A DNA stretch of 64,000 nt, taken from Streptomyces rubradiris. GTDB taxonomy: Bacteria > Actinomycetota > Actinomycetes > Streptomycetales > Streptomycetaceae. Shown in pieces: positions 8,948 through 19,468 of the stretch (position 1 is its first letter; the number at the start of each line of letters is the position of its first letter). The notes beneath the pieces were generated by a model. It saw only the letters and a program-made list of their open reading frames with translations. It did no database searches and was not told the origin of the DNA. The DNA lies in contig NZ_BNEA01000015.1 in assembly GCF_016860525.1 (NCBI RefSeq), positions 5,480,501-5,544,500 on the forward strand. Direction: 5' to 3'. The translations under genes and the position numbers were made by a program.

Positions 8948-10177
8948 ATGACCGGACGTCCGGGAAGGCCCGGCAGGAGCGGCAGGAGCGGAGGCCAGGC
9001 GGGAGCCGGCGATCTGCTCGCGCTCGTGCGCAACGGCCGGGCCGTGACGCGCGGGGCGCTCCAGCAGGCGACCGGACTGTCCCGGGCCACCGTCGGCCAG
9101 CGCCTGGACCGGCTGTTCCGGGCGGGCTGGCTGCGCGAGGGCGCCGGCGGCCCGGTCGACTCGCCGCTCGGCGGACGCCCTTCCATCACCCTGGAGTTCG
9201 ACGACTCCCACGCGGTGGTCCTGGCCGCCGACCTGGACACCCGGCACGCCCGCGCGGCCGTGCTCTCGCTGACCGGCGAGCTCCTCGCCGAGCAGGCCGG
9301 CACGCTGGTGGTGGAGGAGGGGCCGGAGGCGGTCCTCGGCGAACTGGGCGGCTGGTTCGAGGAGTTGCTGACCAAGGCCGGGCACCGGGCCGAGGAGGTG
9401 TGCGGGATCGGGCTCGCGGTGCCGGGCCCGGTGGACAGCGAGACCGGCCGGGTGGTGCAGCCGCCGATCATGCCGGGCTGGGACGGCTACGACATCCGCG
9501 GCCGGATGGCGCGCGCCTTCACCGAGCGCACGGGGGCGCCCGCGATACCCGTGCTGGTCGACAACGACGCCAACCTCATGGCCTACGGCGAGCAGCGCAC
9601 CGGATATCCCGACTGCACGGCCTTCGTGCTGGTCAAGGTGTCCACCGGTATCGGCGCCGGGGTGGTGGTGGACGGCTCGATCTACCGGGGCGCGGACGGC
9701 GGCGCGGGCGACATCGGGCACATCCGGGTCGGCGCCGACGCGCTGTGCCGGTGCGGTTCGCAGGGCTGCCTGGCGGCGGTCGCCAGCGGGGGCGCGGTGG
9801 CCCGGCGGCTGGCCGCGTCCGGGGTGCCGGCCACCTCCGGCTCCGATGTGCGGGACCTGTTGGCGGCCGGGCACCCGGAGGCCGCCGCGCTGGCGCGGGA
9901 GGCCGGGCGCCGGGTCGGGGACGTGCTGGCGACGGTGGTGACCCTGCTCAACCCGGGCGTGCTGATGATCGCGGGCGACCTGGCCGGGACGCCGTTCCTG
10001 ACCGGCGTGCGCGAGCTGCTCTACCAGCGGGCGCTGCCCCGCTCCACGGCCCACCTGGACGTGGTCACCTCCCGGCTCGGCGACCGGGCGGGGCTGGTCG
10101 GCGCCGGGGCGCTGGTGGTGGAGCACCTGTACGCACCGGAGCGGGTGGAGGAGCGGCTCGCGGCGATGGGGGTGTGA
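8948..10177 (+). CDS. ROK family transcriptional regulator
   Basis: Sugar-responsive repressor, ~409 aa. An N-terminal winged helix (residues ~20-75, including RGALQQATGLSRATVGQRLDRL) is followed by a ROK domain with GIGLAVPGPVD, the ATP-fold segment VDNDANLMAYGEQ, and the zinc-binding motif CRCGSQGCL (residues ~264-272). The His of GHIRVG two turns before it is the usual fourth ligand. ROK regulators bind sugars and release DNA. It is divergent from the two glycan enzymes, whose genes are its probable targets. The ATG at 8948 has a GGGG-rich SD; a GTG two codons earlier is possible. Confidence 0.92.
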   Translation: MTGRPGRPGRSGRSGGQAGAGDLLALVRNGRAVTRGALQQATGLSRATVGQRLDRLFRAGWLREGAGGPVDSPLGGRPSITLEFDDSHAVVLAADLDTRHARAAVLSLTGELLAEQAGTLVVEEGPEAVLGELGGWFEELLTKAGHRAEEVCGIGLAVPGPVDSETGRVVQPPIMPGWDGYDIRGRMARAFTERTGAPAIPVLVDNDANLMAYGEQRTGYPDCTAFVLVKVSTGIGAGVVVDGSIYRGADGGAGDIGHIRVGADALCRCGSQGCLAAVASGGAVARRLAASGVPATSGSDVRDLLAAGHPEAAALAREAGRRVGDVLATVVTLLNPGVLMIAGDLAGTPFLTGVRELLYQRALPRSTAHLDVVTSRLGDRAGLVGAGALVVEHLYAPERVEERLAAMGV

Positions 10178-10808
10178 CGGGGAGGGTCCGCGGGGGTGGC
10201 GTGACCGGGGTCGGGGTCCGGAACCGTCTCTGGTCCCCTCCGCCTGGCACCTTCTCCGGTACGACCGGTCCAAAACCCGTCCCGGTCACACCATCCGCGA
10301 CGCCCCGGCACCCGACGCCCCGGCCCCCGGCCGGTCGGCGCCGGCGCGGTTCCGGGCGGGGGCGACGGCGGGTGGCGAGGGCGGGTGTGACGGCCGTGTT
10401 TCCGCTTCCGACTGGTGTCCGAGGCGTCGTCCGCATGGTGGAATCCGGCGGCCTGTGGCAGCGTGATTCTCGCCACCCTTGATAGGGGTAGCGCTCAGAT
10501 GAGCGGACCATGGGCGACTGCACTTCTCCAAGGGGTGGCACTGGGTGCCACCCCTCGATCGTTCAGCGATCGAAATCAGTCGTACCGATGGGCGCTCATG
10601 TGAGCGGCAAACCGCACCTGTGGGCAGTGGTGCGTTTAAGAAGTGAAAACATGATCTCCGTCAGGCTTGCCAAGCTTTGACTTTCGATCCGCTGGCGGAC
10701 GGGTGGTTACAGGCGCATGACGGGCAAGTAGACGTACCCAACCACCTTCGATCTGGGTATGTTCCTCGCCGTCAGGGCAGCCACCGTGGCCTCAAGGAGT
10801 CGAGACCC
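10178..10808 (+). other. Long intergenic leader upstream of ppdK
   Basis: No supported gene. The first ~270 bp are GC-rich and featureless. From about 10480 composition becomes more balanced. There is a perfect 11-bp hairpin at 10531-10555, a CGATCG pair immediately after, and around 10745-10775 a stretch (GATCTGGGTATGTTCC) that could hold a -10 element. The ppdK Shine-Dalgarno AAGGAG lies at 10794-10799. Small open frames here lack coding bias. Confidence 0.5.
10531..10572 (+). promoter_or_regulatory. Perfect hairpin followed by a CGATCG inverted repeat
   Basis: AGGGGTGGCAC-TGG-GTGCCACCCCT (10531-10555) has an 11-bp perfect stem and 3-nt loop with no T-run. It is followed at once by CGATCG-ttcag-CGATCG (10556-10572). 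It lies ~240 nt before ppdK. It may be an operator pair or an mRNA leader structure; a terminator for the ROK transcript is also possible. Confidence 0.5.
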
Positions 10809-13529
<2,721 letters not shown>

Positions 13530-13600
13530 CCCCCAGTCCCCGGAGCCGTCGCCGGTCCCCGACCCTCACCGATCGACGACGGCCCCGGCGCACGAAAGAG

Positions 13601-13637
13601 AAGGGGCGGCACCCCAGTGCGGGGGTGCCGCCCCTTT
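13601..13637 (+). terminator. Rho-independent-type terminator of ppdK
   Basis: AAGGGGCGGCACCCC (13601-13615) pairs perfectly with GGGGTGCCGCCCCTT (13622-13636), giving a 15-bp stem with a 6-nt loop and a short T-run. It is the strongest hairpin near the end of ppdK. The opposing Excalibur gene ends ~145 bp further on. Confidence 0.85.
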
Positions 13638-13780
13638 GCGCGTCCCGCCCGCTCACCGCCCGGGTGTCGGCGGACCGCCCGGCACGGGCGCGTACCTCCT
13701 CGGTGCCGTCCAGCGCGCGGGCGCACGCGTCGACGGCCCGGGTCGCCTCCGGGGCGAGGTGATGGCCAGGGCCGGCTCGG

Positions 13781-14245
13781 TCACTCGCAGGCCACGCCGT
13801 CGCCGTCCCGGTCGAGGTGGGAGTCGTAGCCCGGGTCGCCCGCGTACAGGGGGGTGTCGCCGGCGGCGCGGGCCGCGGTGCAGTTGGCGTAGGGGACGCT
13901 GCCGGAGCCGTCGGCGTCGGCGGCTTCGCCGCCGGACGTGCCGCCGCCGGACGCCGGCTGGGCCGTGACGGTCGTGGTGACCTTCACGGTACGGGTCTCG
14001 GTCACGGTGGGAGCGGGCTCGGGGTCCGCGGTGTGCGTGGCCGTGGCTGTCGCCGTGACGGTCACGGTCGGGCGGGGCTGGGCGGCGGTCGGCTTCGTGT
14101 CGGACGCGGGGTCCTCGCCCGCGGCGCCTATGCCCACGCCGACGAAGAGCGCGAGGGCGAGGGCGGGGAGCGCGTAGCGCTTCCGGGCCCACCGGGGGCT
14201 CCGGGGCGCGGCCGGCGTGGACGGCGGGATGTACGGGTTCGTCAT
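13781..14245 (-). CDS. Membrane-anchored protein with Excalibur calcium-binding domain
   Basis: A 154-aa protein. The N-terminal ~25 residues are polar and proline-rich, then one hydrophobic segment (YALPALALALFVGVGIGAAG) acts as membrane anchor or signal. A Thr/Val-rich linker (TVTVTATATAT) follows. The C-terminal 35 residues form an Excalibur domain: YANCTAARAAG and the calcium-loop-like DRDGDGVACE. These domains occur in extracellular proteins and resemble a minimal EF-loop. The ATG at 14245 has a strong GAGGGGGG SD; the longer ORF to 14353 lacks one. Confidence 0.85.
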   Translation of the reverse strand: MTNPYIPPSTPAAPRSPRWARKRYALPALALALFVGVGIGAAGEDPASDTKPTAAQPRPTVTVTATATATHTADPEPAPTVTETRTVKVTTTVTAQPASGGGTSGGEAADADGSGSVPYANCTAARAAGDTPLYAGDPGYDSHLDRDGDGVACE

Positions 14246-14388
14246 GGGTGCCCCCCTCAGGCGATGGCGCGTACCCCGGGCGGTGGCACGTGCCGACCAC
14301 CGTAATTGCGGGGCGCCGCCTGTGAAGGCGAGTGATGGTTTCGTGATGAACAAAAGGAGGAGTGAGAGTCAATGCCGTGCGGCTCGGC

Positions 14389-14645
14389 TCAATGGGTGGC
14401 CGAGAAGCCGTTCAGCAGTGCACGCAGGCCGAGTTCGTAGGTGTCTTCCGCGGTCAGGCCCGCCCAGCGGTCGGCGACTTGGGACAGGTGGGGGAGTTCG
14501 GCCGGGTCCAAGTCGATGAAGACCCGGTCACGATAGGTGGCCCGGGCGTCGGTCGTGCGGCGCCGGCTCGCTGTCGCGCGGACCAGGATTTCACCGGCCG
14601 TGTAGTACCAGATGGCGCGGTAGGCGTGGACCGCCTGGTCGCGGG
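14389..14645 (-). pseudogene. TetR-family regulator, 3' remnant only
   Basis: About 85 residues (QAVHAYRAIWYYTAGEILVR through TYELGLRALLNGFSATH) match the C-terminal ligand-binding half of TetR-type regulators that control MFS exporters. The DNA-binding N-terminal half is absent. Upstream of ~14645 the frame becomes low-complexity antisense of the MFS remnant. It faces the 5'-truncated MFS fragment, so one deletion probably removed the shared promoter and both 5' halves. It ends with a normal TGA. The end coordinate of homology is approximate. Confidence 0.72.
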
Positions 14646-15141
14646 CACCGCGGTCGCGACCCGTGTCACCGCCGCCCGCTCGCCCCGCGCCTCGCTGGTC
14701 ACCGGCTCCCTGCTCGCCACCGCGGGCCCGGCCTGGTTCGCCCGCATCGGCCCGCACGGCGGCTTCCTCACCGATGTGCTCGGCCCGTCCCTGCTCACCA
14801 GCCTCGGTGCCGGGCTGGTGCCGGCCCCCGCGGCAGCCGCCGCGACCACCGGAATCCGCCCCGAGGAGGCCGGAACGGCCTCCGGTGTGCTCGACAGCGC
14901 CCGACAGCTCGGGGGATGTCTGGGCCTCGCCGTCCTCGCCACGGTCGCCGCCCGTCGCACCGGCGCTGCCGCCGACCCCACCGCCGGTTACGCACTGGGC
15001 CTGGCCGTCAGCGCGGGTCTCTTCGTGCCGGCGGCGGCCGTGGCGATCGGCGTACTGCCCAGGCGCGGGCCGACCGCACCCGGCGAGGTGCGGCAGCCCG
15101 CCGTCCGTGCCGGCAACCGACTGGAAGGAACCCCGACATGA
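14646..15141 (+). pseudogene. MFS transporter, 3' remnant only
   Basis: About 160 residues match the C-terminal helices of DHA2 exporters: LVTGSLLATAGPAWFARIG, FLTDVLGPSLLTSLGAGL, ATTGIRPEEAGTASGVLDSARQLGG and two final helices. The first ~300 residues are missing. The open frame continues leftward to a GTG at 14362, but that part is antisense to the tetR remnant. Its TGA overlaps the ATG of the following cupin gene (ATGA), an operon arrangement preserved from before the deletion. Confidence 0.72.
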
Positions 15142-15525
15142 CCCTCACCACCGTCGACCTGTTTGCCTCGGCGCTGCGGTTCCGGCCCGACGGTGACGTC
15201 CGGGCCGGCGCCCGCCGGATGACGGACGGCGACCCCGGGGTCTGGCAAGTGGCGGCCTTCCCCGTGGAGACGGACGCGGATGTGCACGCCGACCACTGGG
15301 AGACGCACCCCGACGGCGAGGAGGCCGTGTGCTGTCTGTCCGGCGGCGTACGGCTGTACGTCCGTCCCCTCGACGAGGACGGCCCGGAAGAAGATGGTGC
15401 GGCTGCGGGCGGGCACCGCCGTGATCGTGCCCCGGGGCCGCCGGCATCGACTGGAACTGGACGCCCCGAGCGACCTGATGTCGATCACCCGCCGGCGCGG
15501 CTCCCGCCAGGAGCGGCGGGCCTGA
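15138..15525 (+). pseudogene. Cupin-domain protein with a frameshift
   Basis: Starts at ATG 15138 with SD GGAAGGAA and overlaps the stop of the MFS remnant. Residues 1-~85 (MTLTTVDLFASALRF to VRPLDEDGPE) read in one frame. The homologous continuation (MVRLRAGTAVIVPRGRRHRL to RRRGSRQERRA, stop at 15525) is in the +1 frame. The two halves join near 15388-15398 and together make a typical small cupin of ~128 residues with HADHWETH and PRGRRHRL as beta-barrel metal-site regions. It is either a true frameshift or a sequencing error; decay fits the neighbouring remnants. Confidence 0.7.
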
Positions 15526-15618
15526 CGGTGCCGAGCGAGGTCCGGCGGTGTGCCCGGCCCTGACGCGGGGCGGAGGCGCCCGTTCCGGTGAGTGGGCGCC
15601 TCCGGCTGCGTGCTTCGG

Positions 15619-16197
15619 TCAGAACGTGCCGTCCGTGTTCACCGGCCCCGTCTGGAACACCCCCGAGCAGGTCTTCCACGGGGCCGGGACCAGGGTGGCC
15701 GTGCGGGACGCCGGCGGGTAGATCCGGAGGTAGGTGCCGGTGGGCTCGCAGGGGCCGCCGACCGGGCCGTTGGTCGTGCGCAGGACCGCCGTGGCGGTGC
15801 GGCCGGGGGAGAGGGTGACGGTGCCGTAGCCGCGGCCGCTGTGCTTCGCCGCCGGGCCGATGCGGTGGTGGGCGCCGTCCAGGACGCTCACGCCCGGGTA
15901 GCCGCGCAGGGCGCACGCGCTCGTGCTGGTGTTGGTGAACCGGACCGGCCAGTACAGGGAGCCGGCCGCGCCCTCCTTGGCGCCCATGGACAGATACAGG
16001 TCGCTCACCGCGCAGGTCCGTATGGCCGCCGTGGTCCGGGCCGCCGCCGGTGTCGCGCTCCAGGCGGTACCGGCCGCCGTGACGCCCAGCAGCGCGACGG
16101 CCAGCGCGGTCACCGGGCCGCGTCCGCGCGGGACCCGGGAGCGTCCCGTGGGGCGCCGGCCGGGAGGCGGAGTCGTCGGATTCGGCTTCGAGAACAT
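15619..16197 (-). CDS. Secreted DUF4232 protein
   Basis: A 192-aa protein. Basic N-terminus (RRPTGRSRVPRGRG), a hydrophobic core (VTALAVALLGVTAAGTAWS) and an AA-rich cleavage region form a signal peptide or anchor. Residues ~55-190 match DUF4232: RTCAVSDLYLSMG at the start, WPVRFTNTSTSACALRGYPGVSVLD, and a C-terminal CEPTG...LRIYPPA with a final Cys. The paired cysteines suggest an extracellular disulfide-bonded beta fold. The function is unknown. The ATG at 16197 has AAGGAG nine nt upstream. It is divergent from the sugar ABC operon. Confidence 0.85.
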   Translation of the reverse strand: MFSKPNPTTPPPGRRPTGRSRVPRGRGPVTALAVALLGVTAAGTAWSATPAAARTTAAIRTCAVSDLYLSMGAKEGAAGSLYWPVRFTNTSTSACALRGYPGVSVLDGAHHRIGPAAKHSGRGYGTVTLSPGRTATAVLRTTNGPVGGPCEPTGTYLRIYPPASRTATLVPAPWKTCSGVFQTGPVNTDGTF

Positions 16198-16274
16198 GGG
16201 CACATTCTCCTTCTTCGAGGCGAAGGGTGCATGTGGGTCGCTGTGTTGGATGCGTCCCGGAGCGGAAAAGTTGT

Positions 16275-16306
16275 GCACCGGTACCGGGGACACGGGTACC
16301 GGGTGC
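16275..16306. promoter_or_regulatory. Inverted repeat in the divergent region before the ABC operon
   Basis: GCACCGGTACC (16275-16285) and GGTACCGGGTGC (16295-16306) form a near-perfect inverted repeat separated by 9 nt, with GGTACC palindromes in both arms. It lies between the DUF4232 gene and the sugar transporter operon and could be an operator for either. No adjacent regulator encodes an obvious partner. Confidence 0.4.
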
Positions 16307-16413
16307 CCAGCGAGGGGCGAACGCCGACACACGGCCGCAACGCGTCTTTCGTAATCGCCGCGCATGGTTGATCGTTGGGCCGTGCATCGATGACGGACGT
16401 CAGGGGGCACATG

Positions 16414-17655
16414 ATGACGATCAGCCGCAGGACACTGCTGGCCGCGGGCGCGGGAGCCGGACTCCTCACGGCGTGCGGGTCGAACACCGGGCGCGGGGGC
16501 GGCGGTTCGGGGCCCCGGCTGTCCCATTGGTACCACCAGTACGGCGAGCCGGGCACCGAACGGGCCGTCCAGCGGTACGCCACCGCCTTCCGCGAGGCCG
16601 ACGTCTCGGTGCAGTGGCGGCCGGGCAACTACGACCAGCAGACCGCCGCCGCCCTCCTCACCGACTCCGGGCCCGACGTCTTCGAGGTCGACGGGCCCAC
16701 CCTCGACCAGATCAGAGGCGGCCAGGTCCTCGATCTCACCGATCTGCTGGCGGGCGTCAAGGACGACTTCAACCCGGCCGTGCTCGCGCCGAAGACCCAC
16801 GAGGGGCGGGTCTACGGGATTCCGCAGGTCATCGACACCCAACTGCTGTACTACCGCAAGAGCCTGCTGCGTGACGCCGGCGTGGAGCCGCCCACCACCC
16901 TGGACGCCCTCGTCGACGCCGCCCGCGAACTCACCGACCGCAAGACCAAGGGACTCTTCCTCGGCAACGACGGAGGCGCCGGGGTCCTGGGCGCGACTCC
17001 CCTGTACGCCGCCGGATTCCCGCTCGTCACCGACGACGGCCGGGTCGGCTTCGACGATCCCGCCGCCGCCCGCACCCTCGGCAAACTGCACCGGCTGTAC
17101 GCCGACGAGTCCCTGCTCCTCGGCGCGCCCGCCGACTGGTCCGACCCCTCCGCCTTCCTCCAGGGGCTCACCGCGATGCAGTGGTCCGGCCTGTGGGCGC
17201 TGCCCCGGATCAAGCGCGAACTCGGCGACGACTTCGGGGTGCTGCCGTTCCCGGGGGACGGCGACCGCGGCCGGCCCGCCGTGCCCGTGGGGGCCTACGG
17301 CGCCGCCGTCAGCGCGCGCAGCCGGCACAAGGATCTGGCCAAGGCGTACGTGAAGTGGCTGTGGGTCGAACGCACCGACTACCAGAAGGACTTCGCGCTC
17401 TCCTACGGCTTCCACATCCCCGCCCGGCGCTCCCTCGCGGCCGAGGCCGCCCCGCTGCGCGAGGGCCCGGCCGCCGACGTCGTACGGTTCACCGTCGACC
17501 ACGGCTACGCCCGGCCGCTGCTGTGGACCCCGGCCGGCCAGACCGCCTACCAGGACGCCCTCAGCCGGATCATCAAGGGCGGGGCGGACCCGGAGCGCGA
17601 ACTGCGGTCGGCCGTGCGGAAGGTGGCGGAGGAGATCGCCAGGGTGCGCGCGTGA
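16414..17655 (+). CDS. Sugar ABC transporter substrate-binding lipoprotein
   Basis: Extracytoplasmic receptor of a CUT1-type carbohydrate importer, ~413 aa. It begins TISRRTLLAAGAGAGLLTAC: a twin-arginine-like SRR followed by a lipobox whose Cys becomes lipidated. The mature part is a typical family-1 solute-binding protein with an ALLTDSGPDVFEVDG hinge segment and GIPQVIDTQLLYYRKSLL. The ATG at 16414 is favoured by spacing from GGGGG; the ATG at 16411 is an alternative. Its TGA overlaps the GTG of the first permease, so the genes form an operon. The transported sugar is not deducible. Confidence 0.9.
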   Translation: MTISRRTLLAAGAGAGLLTACGSNTGRGGGGSGPRLSHWYHQYGEPGTERAVQRYATAFREADVSVQWRPGNYDQQTAAALLTDSGPDVFEVDGPTLDQIRGGQVLDLTDLLAGVKDDFNPAVLAPKTHEGRVYGIPQVIDTQLLYYRKSLLRDAGVEPPTTLDALVDAARELTDRKTKGLFLGNDGGAGVLGATPLYAAGFPLVTDDGRVGFDDPAAARTLGKLHRLYADESLLLGAPADWSDPSAFLQGLTAMQWSGLWALPRIKRELGDDFGVLPFPGDGDRGRPAVPVGAYGAAVSARSRHKDLAKAYVKWLWVERTDYQKDFALSYGFHIPARRSLAAEAAPLREGPAADVVRFTVDHGYARPLLWTPAGQTAYQDALSRIIKGGADPERELRSAVRKVAEEIARVRA

Positions 17656-18554
17656 GGCGGCGCGGAGCCCTGTGGTTCTGGGTGTTCGTCGGGCCGTTCG
17701 CCTTCGGGCTCGCCCTGTTCACCTACGTACCGCTGCTGTGGAGCGTGGGCCTGAGCTTCTTCGACGCGCACAACACCGTCACCCCCACGCACTTCACCGG
17801 CCTCGACAACTACGCGGCGATGCTGCGGGACGCGGCGTTCCGCGACAGCCTGAAGACCTTCCTGCTCTTCACCGCCTTCATCGTGCCGGTCACCTACGGG
17901 TTCTCCCTGGCCCTAGCCCTGATGGTCAACCGGGTCCGGTGGGCGCGGGCGTTCTTCCGGTCGGTGTTCTTCCTGCCGGCCGCGTGCAGCTATGTGGTGG
18001 CCGCGCTGATCTGGAAGATGTCGCTCTTCAACGGGGTGCGGTTCGGGCTGGCGAACACCGTGCTGGGCTGGTTCGGCGGCGACCCCGTCGCCTGGCTGTC
18101 CACCACCGACCCGCCCTGGTACTGGCTGGTCATCGTCACCGTACGGCTGTGGTTGCAGGCCGGGTTCTACATGATCCTGTTCCTCGCCGGGCTCCAGCGG
18201 ATCGACCCGGCGCTGTACGAGGCGGCGGCCGTGGACGGGGCCCGGCCCGGCTGGACGGTGCTGCGGCACATCACCCTGCCGCAGCTGCGGGGCACCTCGG
18301 TGGCGGTGCTGCTGCTGCTCGTCGTGAACGCCTTCCAGGCCTTCGACGAGTTCTACAACCTGCTGTCCGACGCCCGGGGCTACCCGCCGTACGCCCGGCC
18401 GCCGCTGGTCTACCTCTACTACACCGCGCTCGGGCAGGGGCAGAACCTGGGCCTCGGCAGCGCGGGCGCGGTGATCCTGGCGCTGGTCATCGCGGCCGTC
18501 ACGGTGGCACAGGCACGCTGGCTGCGGCTGGGAAGGACGGACGGCGATGGATGA
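17652..18554 (+). CDS. Sugar ABC transporter permease (MalF-type)
   Basis: Integral membrane subunit, 300 aa, six predicted helices starting FWVFVGPFAFGLALFTYVPLLW. The cytoplasmic EAA loop (EAAAVDGARPGWTVLRHITLP, near residue 195) is the docking site for the ATPase. The GTG start overlaps the preceding stop (GTGA), and its end overlaps the next permease by 8 nt, showing tight coupling. No ATP-binding subunit is encoded here; in Streptomyces such importers commonly share the MsiK ATPase encoded elsewhere. Confidence 0.92.
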   Translation: MRRRGALWFWVFVGPFAFGLALFTYVPLLWSVGLSFFDAHNTVTPTHFTGLDNYAAMLRDAAFRDSLKTFLLFTAFIVPVTYGFSLALALMVNRVRWARAFFRSVFFLPAACSYVVAALIWKMSLFNGVRFGLANTVLGWFGGDPVAWLSTTDPPWYWLVIVTVRLWLQAGFYMILFLAGLQRIDPALYEAAAVDGARPGWTVLRHITLPQLRGTSVAVLLLLVVNAFQAFDEFYNLLSDARGYPPYARPPLVYLYYTALGQGQNLGLGSAGAVILALVIAAVTVAQARWLRLGRTDGDG

Positions 18555-19380
18555 CGCCCTGGTGCGGGCCGGGCGGGCGCTCAGGCTGGCCCTGCTGACC
18601 GCGCTCGCCCTGCTCTTCCTGATCCCCTTCTACCTGCTGGTGCGCAACGGGCTGGCCGACGAGCGGGACATCACCTCCCCGGAGTGGACCTTCTTCCCCG
18701 CCGACGTGCGGTGGGGCAACGTCCAGGAGCTGTTCCAGGACCCGTCGGTGCCGTTCGCCCGGTCCCTGCTCAACTCCGCGCTGATCGCCGTCGCCACCAC
18801 CCTCGGCACCCTGCTGCTCGCCTCCCTCGCCGGCTACGGCCTGGCCCGCATCCCCTACCGGCACGCCGGCAAGGTGTTCTACGGCATCCTGGGCACCCTG
18901 CTGGTCCCGGCGGCCGTCACTTTCGTGCCCAGCTTCGTGCTGGTGTCGTCGCTGGGCTGGATCTCCACGCTGCGCGGTCTGATCGTGCCGACGCTGTTCT
19001 CCGCGTTCGCCTGCTTCGTCTTCCGGCAGTACTTCCTCGGCTTCCCCCGGGAGCTGGAGGACGCCGCCCAGGTGGACGGGCTCGGGTACTGGCGGACGTA
19101 CTGGCGGGTCGTCGTGCCCAACAGCCGCCCGGTGTTCGCGGCCGTGGGGACGATCGTGTTCCTCGGCGCGTGGAACTCCTTCCTGTGGCCGCTGGTGATC
19201 GGGCAGGACCAGAGCGCCTGGACGGTGCAGGTGGCCCTGTCCTCGTTCACCACCGCGCAGGTCGTACGGCTGCACGAGCTGTTCCTCGCGGCGGCCGTGT
19301 CGATCCTGCCGCTGCTGCTGGTGTTCCTGTGCTTCCAGCGGTGGATCGTGGCCGGGGTGGAGCGGTCCGGGATCGACTGA
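18547..19380 (+). CDS. Sugar ABC transporter permease (MalG-type)
   Basis: Second membrane subunit, 277 aa, beginning with a helix LALLTALALLFLIPFYLLVRNGL. The EAA-like loop is EDAAQVDGLGYWRTYWRVVVP. With the upstream permease it forms the heterodimeric pore of the importer. It is the last gene of the operon. The ~88 bp after it contain two copies of a GC-rich GCCGGGCCGGTTC(G/A)GGCC motif before the convergent SDR gene. Confidence 0.92.
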   Translation: MDDALVRAGRALRLALLTALALLFLIPFYLLVRNGLADERDITSPEWTFFPADVRWGNVQELFQDPSVPFARSLLNSALIAVATTLGTLLLASLAGYGLARIPYRHAGKVFYGILGTLLVPAAVTFVPSFVLVSSLGWISTLRGLIVPTLFSAFACFVFRQYFLGFPRELEDAAQVDGLGYWRTYWRVVVPNSRPVFAAVGTIVFLGAWNSFLWPLVIGQDQSAWTVQVALSSFTTAQVVRLHELFLAAAVSILPLLLVFLCFQRWIVAGVERSGID

Positions 19381-19468
19381 CCACCCGGAACGGGACCGGC
19401 CGACCGTCCGGAACGGGGCCGGCCGACCCGCGGGGCCGGGCCGGTTCGGGCCGCGGGGCCGGGCCGGT

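Noticed and set aside
10415..10603. Small plus-strand ORF of 62 codons upstream of ppdK
   Set aside because: No convincing SD, no domain, and it runs through the palindromic hairpin, so it is more likely regulatory DNA.
14362..15141. Single 259-codon gene starting after a good SD at 14353-14360
   Set aside because: Its first ~95 codons are antisense of the tetR remnant and have no similarity to transporters. Only the last ~160 codons match an MFS protein, so it was treated as a remnant.
16414..19380. Missing ATPase interpreted as a broken ABC operon
   Set aside because: Streptomyces CUT1 importers commonly lack a dedicated ATPase and share MsiK. The three genes present are tightly overlapping and intact.
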